Of a stretch of 64,000 nt of DNA, positions 10,001 through 18,457 are shown piece after piece (within the stretch, counting starts at the first letter, position 1; every line of letters starts with the position of its first letter). The DNA lies in the NCBI GenBank assembly GCA_045807725.1, contig JBJMGV010000027.1, forward strand, positions 38,238 through 102,237. The letters are read 5' to 3'. The stretch is from DATENM01 sp045807725. GTDB lineage: Bacteria > Acidobacteriota > Blastocatellia > UBA7656. Made by a program: the position numbers and the translations under genes. The notes below the pieces were generated by a model that saw only the letters and a list, made by a program, of their open reading frames with translations, was not told the origin of the DNA and ran no database searches.

Positions 10001-11289
10001 GTTTGCCTAACTTCTCATACATCCTGCCGAACCAATTGAACAACGGCCACGATTGCCCGAATGGTTCGACGTGTACCGACGCAGACAAGCTGGCCGCGAC
10101 CGACAACTGGCTCAACGCTAATATTGCGCCGCTGCTTTCGAGCGCGGTGTTCCAGCAAGACGGCTTACTGATTATTCTGTGGGATGAATCGGTTGATACG
10201 GACACGGCCAATGGCGGCGGCCATATCGCCGCGCTGGTCATCAGCCCGCGAGCCAAGCCGGGTTATCGTTCAACGACGTTTTATCAACATCAAAACGCGT
10301 TGCGAGCCGTTGCCGAAGCGATGGGCCTCACGACGTTCCCCGGCGCGTCGGCTTCGGCTCAGAGTATGGCCGAGTTCTTTGACGCTTCCACTTCGCCGAC
10401 GCCGAATGTGACTGGCATTACACCAAACACCGGACTACCGGCGGGCGGCACGTCGGTGACGATCAGCGGCAGCGGCTTCACCCCCGGCGCAACGGTGATG
10501 ATTGGCGGTGTGCCGGCAACGAACGTGAGCGTTACTAGTAACACGACCATTACGGCGACGACGCCGGCCCACGCCGCAGGCACGGTCAGCGTCACTGTGA
10601 CCAATACCAACGGGCTGAGCGGCACGCTCACCAACGGCTTCACCTATAGCACGCCTTCAGGAGAGACGGTGCTGCTTGCGGACGACTTTAACAATAATTC
10701 GCTCGACCTGACGAAGTGGAACACGACGCTGTTTAGCGGCTTCACCGACAGCAGCGTACCGATGGCCGAGGCCAATCAGCGATTAGAGATCGGCCCGTTG
10801 TTTAGGCTGACTGGCTCGTCGCATTACGCCGGACTCAGTTCGCGTCAGCGTTACGACTTCACCGGCGCATACGCGTGGGTGGCGGTGGTGCAAGCGCCTG
10901 CGATCACGACAACTGGCGACGCGATGTTCACGCTGGGACCTGACGCGAACAATTACTATCGCATCTATGAAGAGGCCGGCGTGCTCTACATCCAGAAGCG
11001 ACTGGGCGGCGGCGCAAAGGTGACGATGTGGAGCGGCGCGTATGATGCAACGCAACATCGCTACTGGCGGATCAAGCACGAGGCGGCGAGCAACAGCGTG
11101 GTGTTTGAGACGGCGGCAGACAACGGCGGCACGCCGGGAGCGTGGGTGGAGCGGTGGCGCGAGGCGTGGAGCACGGCGTTCATCCCGCTCGGCAATGTGC
11201 TGTTAGAGATCAAGGGAGGGACGTGGCAATCCGAGTCAGGCACGCCGGGCAAGGTGATCTTCGATGACTTCAAGGCCGCCACTCCTTAG
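7027..11289 (+). CDS. Secreted multidomain phosphoesterase (PLC/acid phosphatase family) with propeller-like, YASEA, TIG and sandwich modules
   Basis: The product is 1420 aa with a hydrophobic N-terminal export segment (about 20-42). Residues about 130-555 are propeller-like (starts IPPDTHGAVGPNH). A YASEA jelly-roll-like module follows (about 566-750; GWGWQDNGWG motif), then a TIG repeat (about 759-840). A phosphoesterase domain (about 846-1120) carries VVEENHSY, NAHPSIGNY, ILPNQLNNGHDC and LWDES...GGGH, the pattern of the PLC/AcpA-type metal-dependent family. A second TIG (about 1127-1210) and a DDF sandwich (about 1217-1420) close the protein. It would hydrolyse phosphate esters outside the cytoplasm; the substrate is unknown. 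Its last roughly 360 nt are nearly identical to the 3' end of the gene at 2854. The start ATG has only a weak SD. Confidence 0.87.
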   Translation: MSLQNRSLKPNSIGQRFVLLTALLSLFTLLWWSHQVATVAASQDTRPAASPGTSMSGTRGIASRTAVVNVAQLARQEQLAPPTKQPLAIENEFDDEGAAPHNKPVPAGAFTPSDRLVSSELTAPPSAPSPAPASSFQALNDDNSRIPPDTHGAVGPNHLMVTLNSQVRIQTKAGATISTVSLNGFWATFGHTNVFDPRVLYDPTAGRWIFISLSDWRTATSSLLVGVSQTGDPTGNWNLYDTDIDSANAIFADYPNVGLNKDWIVVATDTYRVSDVSFVAERLYTFGKANLYAGGASSFTLFQDTTGSSQVPAVINDNTTSTMYILENWNGNQSGSGYLRMSTISGAVGAESYTPGVAFPSTPNPWDSLPPSPNWMPQLGSSQRIIAGDAVVQNLVYRNGSLWCAQTVFLPAGGSPTRSAIQWWQLSTSGAIQQRGRLDDPSGNVYYGYPSIAVNSHNDVVIGYSRFSSSFYAGSGYSIRAATDPVNTLRDVAVLKNGEAPYYKTNGGTKNKWGDYSATVVDPANDIDIWTIQEYAAQPVSSVDRWGTWWGRFDLSSIPPLPTPATDVVLYASEAPTRVGNWQAVADSTAAGGARIWNPDAGVAKITTPLANPPSYFEMTFNAQAGTAYHLWMRGRAQNDSPYNDSVHIQFSDSLDANGAAVYRIGTTTSTEYNLEDCSGCGLSGWGWQDNGWGVGVMGPNLYFAASGTHTIRVQPREDGLSIDQIVLSPSTYLNTSPGALKNDATILPKSGGAGGNPAPGVSGVSPNSGPTAGGSSVTITGANFVSGATVSFGGTAATNVVISNATTITAATPAHAAGAVDVTVTNPDGQSGTLTGGFTYTAPGAQTPRFGHVFLVVEENHSYANVIGSSAMPYLNSLAARYGLATNYYANAHPSIGNYFMLTTGQIVTNDDSFGGTVSVDNLVRQMIAAGRTWKSYAESLPSVGWTGGDSYPYAKRHNPFAYLTDVLNSTAQTNNMVPLSQFAGDLTNNRLPNFSYILPNQLNNGHDCPNGSTCTDADKLAATDNWLNANIAPLLSSAVFQQDGLLIILWDESVDTDTANGGGHIAALVISPRAKPGYRSTTFYQHQNALRAVAEAMGLTTFPGASASAQSMAEFFDASTSPTPNVTGITPNTGLPAGGTSVTISGSGFTPGATVMIGGVPATNVSVTSNTTITATTPAHAAGTVSVTVTNTNGLSGTLTNGFTYSTPSGETVLLADDFNNNSLDLTKWNTTLFSGFTDSSVPMAEANQRLEIGPLFRLTGSSHYAGLSSRQRYDFTGAYAWVAVVQAPAITTTGDAMFTLGPDANNYYRIYEEAGVLYIQKRLGGGAKVTMWSGAYDATQHRYWRIKHEAASNSVVFETAADNGGTPGAWVERWREAWSTAFIPLGNVLLEIKGGTWQSESGTPGKVIFDDFKAATP

Positions 11290-11321
11290 CGCGAATGTAG
11301 TGACTTTTGCGAACGAATAAA

Positions 11322-11353
11322 AAAGGCCGCTCACAATCGAGTGAGCGGCCTTT
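11322..11353. terminator. Bidirectional intrinsic terminator between convergent genes
   Basis: AAAGGCCGCTCAC (11322-11334) and GTGAGCGGCCTTT (11341-11353) form a perfect 13-bp stem with loop AATCGA. A-residues precede it and T-residues end it, so it can terminate both the plus-strand gene ending at 11289 and the minus-strand gene ending at 11379. Confidence 0.9.
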
Positions 11354-11378
11354 GATGTGAGTCTTCGACCTATCGGCT

Positions 11379-13979
11379 TTACTGCAAAGCGAAGGTCGCC
11401 GTCATAAAGTTGTGATCCGATGGCCGCACGCCGCGATCATCAGTCGTGCCGATGGTCTCGGTCGCCCACCTCGACAGGTCGCGTTGATCGGGAATCTGCG
11501 TCGCGCGCAGCGACAACCCGCTCGCGCTGCGCGAGTAAAAGACGTAGTCAATGCGACCGCGCCGCGTGCGCGTCTGCCACTGGACAGGGTTATCGGGATA
11601 GGCCGACGCCGTACCTGCTCCGAAGGCTTCATTCCAGCCGTCGAAATAACTCAAAGTCATCCCGCTCATCTCCGGCCAGTCCGGGCTGAAGTTGAAATCG
11701 CCGACGATGATGCGCGGCTCGGCATAGTTACTGGCGAAGTTCTTCAACTCAACGACCTGTTGCTGGCGGGCCGCCGTCGAGTCGGGATCGAGGTGCGTGA
11801 CGAAGAAGTTGATCACCTTGCCGTTGATGTTGATTGTAGCCTGCGCTACTGAGCGTTGATAGCTCATATAGACAGAGCTGCTGCTGAGTATCGTTCCCTT
11901 CGTCAGAATCAAGTTGCCTTCGGTGCAGCCGGCAAACTTGCCGATCCAATAATAGGACCAGTTCACGCCGGTCTTTTGCGCCAGCAGGTCACGCATACGC
12001 CGCCCGTGGTCATCGCCCGCATAAACAGGCAACTCGTACATCCCGACCACGTCTGCGCCCATATTGGCAATCCAGGTCGCCTGGCGGTCGAGGTCTTCGA
12101 CGTTATCCGTGCCCTTGTTGAACTGGCTATTCCACGTCATCACCTTGAACGTTATGCCGCCTACAGGCGGCGGGTTGGCCGTGATCACTATCGTCGCGCT
12201 CGCGGTCAAGCCGCCGTTGTCGGTGACGGTGAGCCGCGCCGTGTAGCTGCCAGAGGAGGTGTAGGTGTGCGAAGGGTACGGTTGCGTCGAGGTCTGACCG
12301 TCGCCGAAATTCCAGTTGTAAGAGGCGATGGTGCCATCCGGGTCAGACGATACCTGACTGAAGTTGACGCCCAGCGGCGCGACGCCCGTTGTCGGGCTTG
12401 CCGATACCGTGACAATCGGCGGCACGTTGGTCGGCGGCGGTGGCGGCGGCGGTGTGCCTCCGCCGAGCGTGCTGGCTAATATCGTCGTGTCGCTCTTGAG
12501 CAAGCCCGGCGATGTGTTCAAGTAGGTCGAAGGCGACAACACGATCTGGTCGATCAAGAAGCCGTCTTCGCGCGGTTGCAGGCGAAGCGTCTGCTGGCCG
12601 GTCGAAGCGAAGTAGATGTTCGACCCCATCACGCCAGCGCCCCAGCCATTGTCTTGCCAGCCCCAGCCGCTCAAGCCATAGCCCGACGCTTCTTCGATGT
12701 TGATGCAGGTGCCATCGGTCGTGCCGATGCGGTAGACCGGCGTGCCGGTGGCGTTGACGCTGCCGGAGAACTGCACGAAGAAGGAGTCATTGTAAGGCGA
12801 ATCACCAATGGCTTTGCCGCGAACCCAGAGGTGATAAGCCGTGCCCGCCTGCGCGCTGAAGGTCACTTCAAAATAGCTTGGCGGATTGGTCAGGGCGTTG
12901 GCGAGCTTCGCGCCGCCGGCGTCTGGGTTCTGCAAAGCCGTCGTGCCGGCTGCGCTTGAGTCGTAGACTTTTGAGAACGAGCCATTGACCGAGCTGTTCG
13001 GAACGTCGGACGCCCAGATGACAACGGTCGATCCCGATGGCGGCGCGCTATTGAAGGTGAAGGCGCTGGCCAAGGTCGCGTTTTGATTGTCGGGATTGGT
13101 CACGACGACATTGGTGGTCCCCGCTGTGTGCGCGGGCGTCATCGCCGTAAGCGTCGTCGGACTCGTGACCACTACAGTCGTTGCCGGCGTGCCGCCGATG
13201 GTCACGGTTGCACCGCTGGCGAAGTTCGACCCGCTAAGCGTAATGGCCGTGCCGCCGTTGGTCGGCCCATTGTTCGGCGAAACGATGGTCACAGTCGGGG
13301 GCGGATTGCTGCCACCGCCGCCGCTCTTGGGCAGAATCGTCGTGTCATTCTTGAGCAGGCCGGGCGATGCGTTCAAGTAAGTCACCGGCGACAACACGAT
13401 TTGATCAATCGAAATGCCGTCCTCGCGCGGCTGTATGCGCAAGGTCTGCGTGCCGGTCGTGGCGAAGTAGATCAGTGGCCCCATCACGCCAGCGCCCCAG
13501 CCATTATCTTGCCAGCCCCAGCCGCTCAGGCCGTAGCCTGATGCCTCTTCGAGATTGATGCAGGTGCCATCGGTCGTGCCTGTGCGAAAGACTGCCGCGC
13601 CCGTGCTGGTCACGCTGCCGTCGAACTGCACGAAGAATGAATCGTTGTACGGCGAATCGTCCTGCGCCTTGGCGCGGACCCAGAGCCGGTAAGGCGTGCC
13701 GCTCTGCGCGCTGAAGCTCATCTCGAAATAGCTGGCCGGCGCGGTCAGGGGCGCGGCGAGCTTTGATCCGCCGAGGTCGGCATTGGCCAGCCGCGCGCCG
13801 CCCGCCGCCGTCGCGTCAGCGACCACCGACCAATTGCCGATGCGGGCCGTCGCCTCTGAGGCGTAGAGCACTATGTCTGTCGCGGCGGCTTGCGCGCTTG
13901 CGAGCCGCAGCAGCGCCGCGACGGCGATGAGCATAAGGGGGGAAAAACGGAACAGAGTCTTGGTCACAACCTCTTTCAT
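11379..13979 (-). CDS. Secreted endonuclease/exonuclease/phosphatase-family protein with two YASEA modules, TIG and PKD
   Basis: The product is 866 aa with a Sec signal (1-32, ending ASAQAA). Order of modules: YASEA module 1 (about 34-213), TIG (about 226-312), YASEA module 2 (about 318-505), PKD (about 517-603, with SYNWNFGDGQ), then an EEP catalytic domain (about 608-866). The EEP motifs are complete: MTWNSQF, the metal-binding Glu in MYELP, THLDPDS, GDFNFSP, RIDYVFYS and PSDHNF. This fold includes DNase I, sphingomyelinases and inositol phosphatases, all Mg-dependent phosphodiester or phosphomonoester hydrolases. A GGAGG sits 5 nt before the ATG. It is convergent with the phosphoesterase gene and shares modules with it, so the three large genes at 2.8-14 kb probably serve related extracellular functions. 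Confidence 0.9.
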   Translation of the reverse strand: MKEVVTKTLFRFSPLMLIAVAALLRLASAQAAATDIVLYASEATARIGNWSVVADATAAGGARLANADLGGSKLAAPLTAPASYFEMSFSAQSGTPYRLWVRAKAQDDSPYNDSFFVQFDGSVTSTGAAVFRTGTTDGTCINLEEASGYGLSGWGWQDNGWGAGVMGPLIYFATTGTQTLRIQPREDGISIDQIVLSPVTYLNASPGLLKNDTTILPKSGGGGSNPPPTVTIVSPNNGPTNGGTAITLSGSNFASGATVTIGGTPATTVVVTSPTTLTAMTPAHTAGTTNVVVTNPDNQNATLASAFTFNSAPPSGSTVVIWASDVPNSSVNGSFSKVYDSSAAGTTALQNPDAGGAKLANALTNPPSYFEVTFSAQAGTAYHLWVRGKAIGDSPYNDSFFVQFSGSVNATGTPVYRIGTTDGTCINIEEASGYGLSGWGWQDNGWGAGVMGSNIYFASTGQQTLRLQPREDGFLIDQIVLSPSTYLNTSPGLLKSDTTILASTLGGGTPPPPPPPTNVPPIVTVSASPTTGVAPLGVNFSQVSSDPDGTIASYNWNFGDGQTSTQPYPSHTYTSSGSYTARLTVTDNGGLTASATIVITANPPPVGGITFKVMTWNSQFNKGTDNVEDLDRQATWIANMGADVVGMYELPVYAGDDHGRRMRDLLAQKTGVNWSYYWIGKFAGCTEGNLILTKGTILSSSSVYMSYQRSVAQATININGKVINFFVTHLDPDSTAARQQQVVELKNFASNYAEPRIIVGDFNFSPDWPEMSGMTLSYFDGWNEAFGAGTASAYPDNPVQWQTRTRRGRIDYVFYSRSASGLSLRATQIPDQRDLSRWATETIGTTDDRGVRPSDHNFMTATFALQ

Positions 13980-14678
13980 CTAGACCTCCAAAAGAATCTC
14001 GATTGATACACATTGACCGTAGCGGGCGGCGCATCTTCCCGATGAAGAACACACGGCTCCGTTGAGGTGAGGCGTTTACGAAGGATCAGGGTCGCGCCGC
14101 GTGTATCGGTACGGCGGCGACTTTCGCTCTGCCTGTATTTTTGTAGTCAATGTTACACGGCTTCCGAGTCACAACCGATTACTCGGAAGCTCAACTTAAG
14201 GCGACCGCCGCACCGTTCAGCGGGGCGCAGCCAAACGTCAGCGGCAGCCACGATTTCTGGTCGCTCAGGGGCTGATCACCAGGCATGTGAGGTATAGGGC
14301 TTATTGTCTCGACTCTTTTTCAGAGTCTTAGCACAGCCCGTTTGTTCAGGCTTGTTCTGATCTATCAACTTCGCTCAAGTCTCTTTATTGAGGAAGTGTT
14401 TTTATATCACGGCCTACGAGGTGAAGCAATAATTCATTGGTCGTCGTAAGAGTTTCGCAACATCAAGACAACAGAATTACAGCCGCGCACGGGGTTCTTG
14501 AGGCGTTAAGGGATTTATTCCCGAATAATGAAAACTGAACTGGCCTTTATGACGCAGGGGCTACACGGCGGGGCGGCCATTTTGCAAAGCTCACGCCTTT
14601 GTCGGTATCGAATGAATGGAGCATTATGGGCGCATATTATGAAAGCAACCTGACCGCCTGCACCTCAGCAAAAGGCCG
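13980..14678. other. Divergent intergenic region holding the EPS block 1 promoter
   Basis: No gene is supported. It contains the 5' regions of the minus-strand gene at 13979 and of the plus-strand glycosyltransferase at 14679. The shared EPS element lies at 14580-14618. A small plus-strand open frame at 14067-14297 has no SD and an Arg-rich shadow-like composition, so it is not called. Confidence 0.5.
14580..14618 (+). promoter_or_regulatory. EPS-regulon element, copy A
   Basis: TTTTGCAAAG (14580-14589), 8 nt, then TTTGTCGGTATCGAATG. The two parts align with three other copies upstream of EPS genes (16729, 47016, 59717). It lies about 60 nt upstream of the glycosyltransferase start. Read as a promoter, TTGCAA could be a -35 and TATCGA a -10 about 18 nt further on. 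It may instead be an operator. Confidence 0.5.
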
Positions 14679-15617
14679 ATGCGATTAGACGTTGTTGTTC
14701 CGACTTACAACCGCCACGCGCTGCTCGATCACACCCTGCGCAGTCTGTGGCGCGCAGACGTTCCGCGCGGGCTGGACGTGCGCGTCACGGTCGTTGATAA
14801 CAATTCGACCGACCGCACACCCGACATAATCAAAGCGTGGCAAGGTCCGTTCGGAGATCGCTTGCACTATCTGTTTGAAGGCCAGCAAGGCCGTTCGGCA
14901 GCGCTCAACGCCGGCATACGTGCCACGGACGGCGATCTAGTCGGCATGATTGATGACGACGAAGAGATAGACGCCAACTGGTATGCGCGGGCCTACAGCG
15001 CATTCACGGAAGGTGCGCTCGATTTCATCGGCGGCCCTTACGTGCCGCGCTGGGGAGCAAGCCCGCCCGACTGGCTGCCGATGAATTACGTCGGCGTCAT
15101 TGGTTGGATTGACGGCGGCAAGCAGGTCGTCGCTTACGATCAAAACTATCCGGGCATCCTGATGGGCGGCAACGCCGTACTGACACGCGCCACGCTTGAT
15201 CGCGTCGGCTTGTACAAAACTTCGCTCAGTCGCACAGGCAAGCGCTTGCTTGCGGGCGAAGACGAAGATATGTATGCGCGCTTGCTCGCCGCCGGCGCGC
15301 GCGGCTGTTATTTGCCCGACCTGATCATCTATCACTACGTGCCGCCTGAGCGTTTGACGAAGCGATATTTTCGCCGCTGGTGTTTCTGGCGCGGCGTCTC
15401 GCGCGGCGTCTTGAATCGTATGAAGCGCCCGCCTGAAACGCACTTGCTTGGCGTGCCGCGCTGGCTTTACGGCGAAGCGGCGCGCGGCATTATGCGCATC
15501 GGCTCGCGCACGGTGAAGCGGCGACGCGAGCCGGCGGCGCACTTCTCAGACGAACTGGCCGTGTGGGACCTGGCCGGTTACTTCTACGGCAAACACTTTT
15601 ATCGAGCCGCCGCCTGA
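14679..15617 (+). CDS. Family 2 glycosyltransferase
   Basis: The 312 aa product begins with the GT-A signature (VVVPTYNRHALL, VVDNNSTDRT). An acidic DDDEE motif at residues 92-96 is the likely metal/nucleotide-sugar site. Basic amphipathic segments near the C terminus (about 225-275) suggest peripheral membrane association. It would add a sugar to a lipid-linked EPS repeat unit at the inner face of the membrane. The stop is 3 nt before the next glycosyltransferase, so the two are co-transcribed, and the EPS element lies just upstream. Donor and acceptor cannot be told. Confidence 0.92.
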   Translation: MRLDVVVPTYNRHALLDHTLRSLWRADVPRGLDVRVTVVDNNSTDRTPDIIKAWQGPFGDRLHYLFEGQQGRSAALNAGIRATDGDLVGMIDDDEEIDANWYARAYSAFTEGALDFIGGPYVPRWGASPPDWLPMNYVGVIGWIDGGKQVVAYDQNYPGILMGGNAVLTRATLDRVGLYKTSLSRTGKRLLAGEDEDMYARLLAAGARGCYLPDLIIYHYVPPERLTKRYFRRWCFWRGVSRGVLNRMKRPPETHLLGVPRWLYGEAARGIMRIGSRTVKRRREPAAHFSDELAVWDLAGYFYGKHFYRAAA

Positions 15618-15620
15618 CTT

Positions 15621-16670
15621 ATGCCAAAGCAATCACTCACAACCGGCGAAGCGTTCGACATCACGGCAATCGTCTGCACCTACAATCGCAGCGCGCTGCT
15701 CGGCGAGAGCCTATCTGCAATTGCCCGGCAGCAAGGCGAAGGACTGCGTTACGAAGTGATCGTCGTCGATAACAACTCGACCGACGACACGCGTGAGGTG
15801 ATTGAAAAATTCGCGGCTGCAAGCCATTGCCCGATGCGCTACCTCTGCGAACGCCAGCAAGGCGTTTCCTATGCGCGCAACGCCGGCATCGCGGCATCGC
15901 GCGCGCCGGCGCTGGCCTTCTTCGATGATGACGTGATGGTCGCCGACGACTGGCTTTTACAGATCAAGCAAGCACTCGACGCGCACAGTGACATAGATTA
16001 CGTTGGCGGTAAAGTGCTGCCGCGATGGGCGAGCGCGCCGCCTGCCTGGCTGGTTGCCGAAAACTGGGCACCCATCGCCGCGCAGGATTATGGCGACGCG
16101 CCGTTCGTGCTCGATGCGTCTACGAATGTTGGGCTGATCTCCGCGAACTTGGCGATTCGTCGTCGTGCGCTTGATGAAGTCGGATGGTTCCGTCCTGAGT
16201 TACAGCGCGTGCGTGACGGCATCGGCTCGATGGAAGATCACGAGTTGCTCGAACGCCTGGCGCGAGCCGGCAAGCGCGGGCTGTACGCGCCGCAGATTGT
16301 CGTTCGGGCTGATGTGCCCGTTGCAAGAATGACGCGCGGCTATCACCGGCGCTGGCATCGCGGCCACGGCAAGTTTTATGCGATCAGCCGCTCGGCGTCT
16401 TTTGAAGAGAGCGCGGCGGGCCGCCTCTTTGATGTGCCGGCGCATCTCTACAGGCAAGCGGCAGCCGATGCGACCGGCTGGCTTAAGCACGCGCTCCGGC
16501 GGCACGCGGCGCGGGCCTTCGCGCATCAGTCGCGGCTCTGGTTCTTTCTGGGCTTTGTCGGCGAGCGGCGGCGGCAGTTTCTCGAAGCCGAGCGCCGCAG
16601 TAGTGCCAGAGAGATTGCCCATTTCGTCGGCTTACAGGCGCGGCGACTGTTTGCTCGCACGAGCAGGTAG
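15621..16670 (+). CDS. Family 2 glycosyltransferase
   Basis: The 349 aa product has GT-A motifs VCTYNRSALL and VVDNNSTDDT, an FFDDDVMV metal-site motif (DDD at about 102-104), and MEDHELLERL, the expected acceptor-side ED motif. It is clearly related to its upstream neighbour: both share the QQG..YARNAG/QQGRSAALNAG region and the PRW..PPxWL motif. The pair therefore probably arose by duplication and extends the same glycan. The start ATG is 3 nt after the previous stop. Confidence 0.92.
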   Translation: MPKQSLTTGEAFDITAIVCTYNRSALLGESLSAIARQQGEGLRYEVIVVDNNSTDDTREVIEKFAAASHCPMRYLCERQQGVSYARNAGIAASRAPALAFFDDDVMVADDWLLQIKQALDAHSDIDYVGGKVLPRWASAPPAWLVAENWAPIAAQDYGDAPFVLDASTNVGLISANLAIRRRALDEVGWFRPELQRVRDGIGSMEDHELLERLARAGKRGLYAPQIVVRADVPVARMTRGYHRRWHRGHGKFYAISRSASFEESAAGRLFDVPAHLYRQAAADATGWLKHALRRHAARAFAHQSRLWFFLGFVGERRRQFLEAERRSSAREIAHFVGLQARRLFARTSR

Positions 16671-16728
16671 CCGCGCACTCACTGAAGCAGTCATCCACGA
16701 CTTGCGGCGCATTTGAATGATTCGGCGA

Positions 16729-16768
16729 TTTTGCAAAATCGCCGCCGTTTTCAGTATTTGAAACAGAG
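16729..16768 (+). promoter_or_regulatory. EPS-regulon element, copy B, overlapping a perfect palindrome
   Basis: TTTTGCAAAA (16729-16738), 9 nt, then TTTTCAGTATTTGAAAC. The first half is the centre of a 22-bp perfect palindrome (16723-16744) with CGGCGA arms. It lies about 90-120 nt before the kinase-like gene. The palindrome could bind a dimeric regulator. Confidence 0.5.
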
Positions 16769-16885
16769 ACACGCACGGGGAGACTGTGCGCGAATCGAAT
16801 TTATGCGACCAACATATCAAAGCGACGCACAATCCTGTTCACTGGCTGATCGACTTTGTCGGCTGAAAGCGTAGCGGATGCTCTG

Positions 16886-18376
16886 ATGAAATCAATCCCT
16901 TCTATGTCTACAGAACCCGCAGCCGCTGATGTGTCGTTTGAGCGCGCGGCGGATCAAAGGGCAACGTCGCAGAATCAATCGCTGCGCCGCCTGCTCGATT
17001 TATGCGCGTGGCTCGACTGCCGCCGCGCTGCCGAGGTCGCGCTTGCGATTGCCCAGCGGCTGAACGATGCCGAGCAGAGCGGCGACTCGCCGCTTGGCCT
17101 GCGCCCCGAACGGATTTTCGTGTGCGAAGGGGATCAGCCCTCAGTCATCATCGAAGATCAAACTGATGACGCCTCCGCGCGAGTCATCGCGCATTACTTG
17201 AGTCCCGAAGAGATACGCGGCGAGCCGATGGATTCGCGCAGCGATCTTTACGCGCTGGGGGTTGTGCTCTATGAGATGTTGACCGACCGCGTGCCGTTCG
17301 ATGGCAGAGACGCCGACGCGATCAAGCAAAAACACCTGCACCGCCCACCGGAGCCGCCGAAAATCTTTCGCACAGATGCGCCAGTGGAACTATCGAATCT
17401 GGTGATGCGGCTGCTCGAAAAAGACCCGCTCCGCCGACCCCAGCGCGCCGCTGATCTGCTTGCCGAATTGCAAGGCGTGATCGACGCCGAAGTGACCGCG
17501 ACGCAAAGGTCACAAGCGAAGCTGGCAAGGGATACCGACGTTTTTGTGCTGCCTGATTATGTGCCGACGCAAAGCGGCAGCGAGGCTGCGATTGAATGTG
17601 AAGACGAGCCTGTTCTCGATCTCGAATTCAATGATCTTTTCGCCGCCGAACCGACGAGCGCTGAAGATGTCACATCGAATCACGCGGCGGACGAGCCACT
17701 CTTCGCCGAGCCGACCGCGTCGCTTCTCGCGTCGCACCTTCCTCAGTTAAGCAGGGAAGAGAGCGGCCACGATGAATCTGAACAAGCAGCAGGCGGTCGC
17801 GCCGCTTTGATAGTTGAAGAGACAAGGCGTGATCGGTTGATAGAGTCTGATCCCTTTGACTTGCCGGCAGTGCCTGAAGTCGCGCGCGGGGCGTCAGTGA
17901 CGGCGGCAGCCTTGCCGCTCGAAAGCCGCCCGCAGAGCGAGCGCTTGAAAGAAAAGCGAGCGACCTCAGACGCTGGAGATGCGCGGTTGCGCTGGCTGGC
18001 GGTAGTCTTACTTTGCATCATCGCTGCCGCCGCGTTGCTGTTATACAAAGTCATCAGGCCGGCGACGCGGTCGGATGACACGGCTACGCCATTGCATACG
18101 CCGCCCGTGGTTGAACCGGCGTCGCCGCCAGCGAGTCACTCGGTTGCCGACACCCCGCAGCCGAAGGCTGACGACAACGGCATTCGTCCTTCGTCTTCAA
18201 GTTCGACCGCAAGCCCGGCGGCTCTATCTTCGCCGAGTCGCAACGTGCCCGCCTCGATCCGCAGCAATCGCGCGCAGGCTCCGCAATGGAAGCGCAAGGC
18301 GGGCAGTAGCTATAAGGCGCATTCCGGCAAGCGCAAGAAGCGCAGCCGCACGCACAGGGTCGGCTTATACAGATAG
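16886..18376 (+). CDS. Degenerate Ser/Thr protein kinase-like membrane protein
   Basis: Only the C-lobe of a Hanks-type kinase is recognisable. A SPEEIRG activation-segment end is followed by SDLYALGVVLYEML and LLEKDPLRRP, together about residues 110-210 from the first ATG. The Gly-rich loop, the catalytic Lys, HRD and DFG are not visible; LRPERIF stands where LKPENI would be and lacks the HRD before it. A long acidic, low-complexity linker leads to one transmembrane helix (nt about 17986-18054) and a basic tail. It is therefore probably a pseudokinase scaffold. It sits 81 nt upstream of an ExeA-like ATPase. The start is uncertain: a TTG at 16856 is in frame, and ATGs at 16886 and 16904 are alternatives with weak SDs. 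Confidence 0.75.
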   Translation: MKSIPSMSTEPAAADVSFERAADQRATSQNQSLRRLLDLCAWLDCRRAAEVALAIAQRLNDAEQSGDSPLGLRPERIFVCEGDQPSVIIEDQTDDASARVIAHYLSPEEIRGEPMDSRSDLYALGVVLYEMLTDRVPFDGRDADAIKQKHLHRPPEPPKIFRTDAPVELSNLVMRLLEKDPLRRPQRAADLLAELQGVIDAEVTATQRSQAKLARDTDVFVLPDYVPTQSGSEAAIECEDEPVLDLEFNDLFAAEPTSAEDVTSNHAADEPLFAEPTASLLASHLPQLSREESGHDESEQAAGGRAALIVEETRRDRLIESDPFDLPAVPEVARGASVTAAALPLESRPQSERLKEKRATSDAGDARLRWLAVVLLCIIAAAALLLYKVIRPATRSDDTATPLHTPPVVEPASPPASHSVADTPQPKADDNGIRPSSSSSTASPAALSSPSRNVPASIRSNRAQAPQWKRKAGSSYKAHSGKRKKRSRTHRVGLYR

Positions 18377-18457
18377 TGAATAGTAATGTCTGCCACGCTT
18401 GCTGTAGCGAGCGCGGCGGACGATACGAGAGATTCGAGCGCAAAAGGAGAGTCGCGG

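Noticed and set aside
14571..14586. Possible sigma-54 promoter (GG-N10-GC) overlapping EPS element copy A
   Set aside because: The GG-N10-GC spacing exists only at this copy; the other three copies lack the upstream GG, so sigma-54 does not explain the element.
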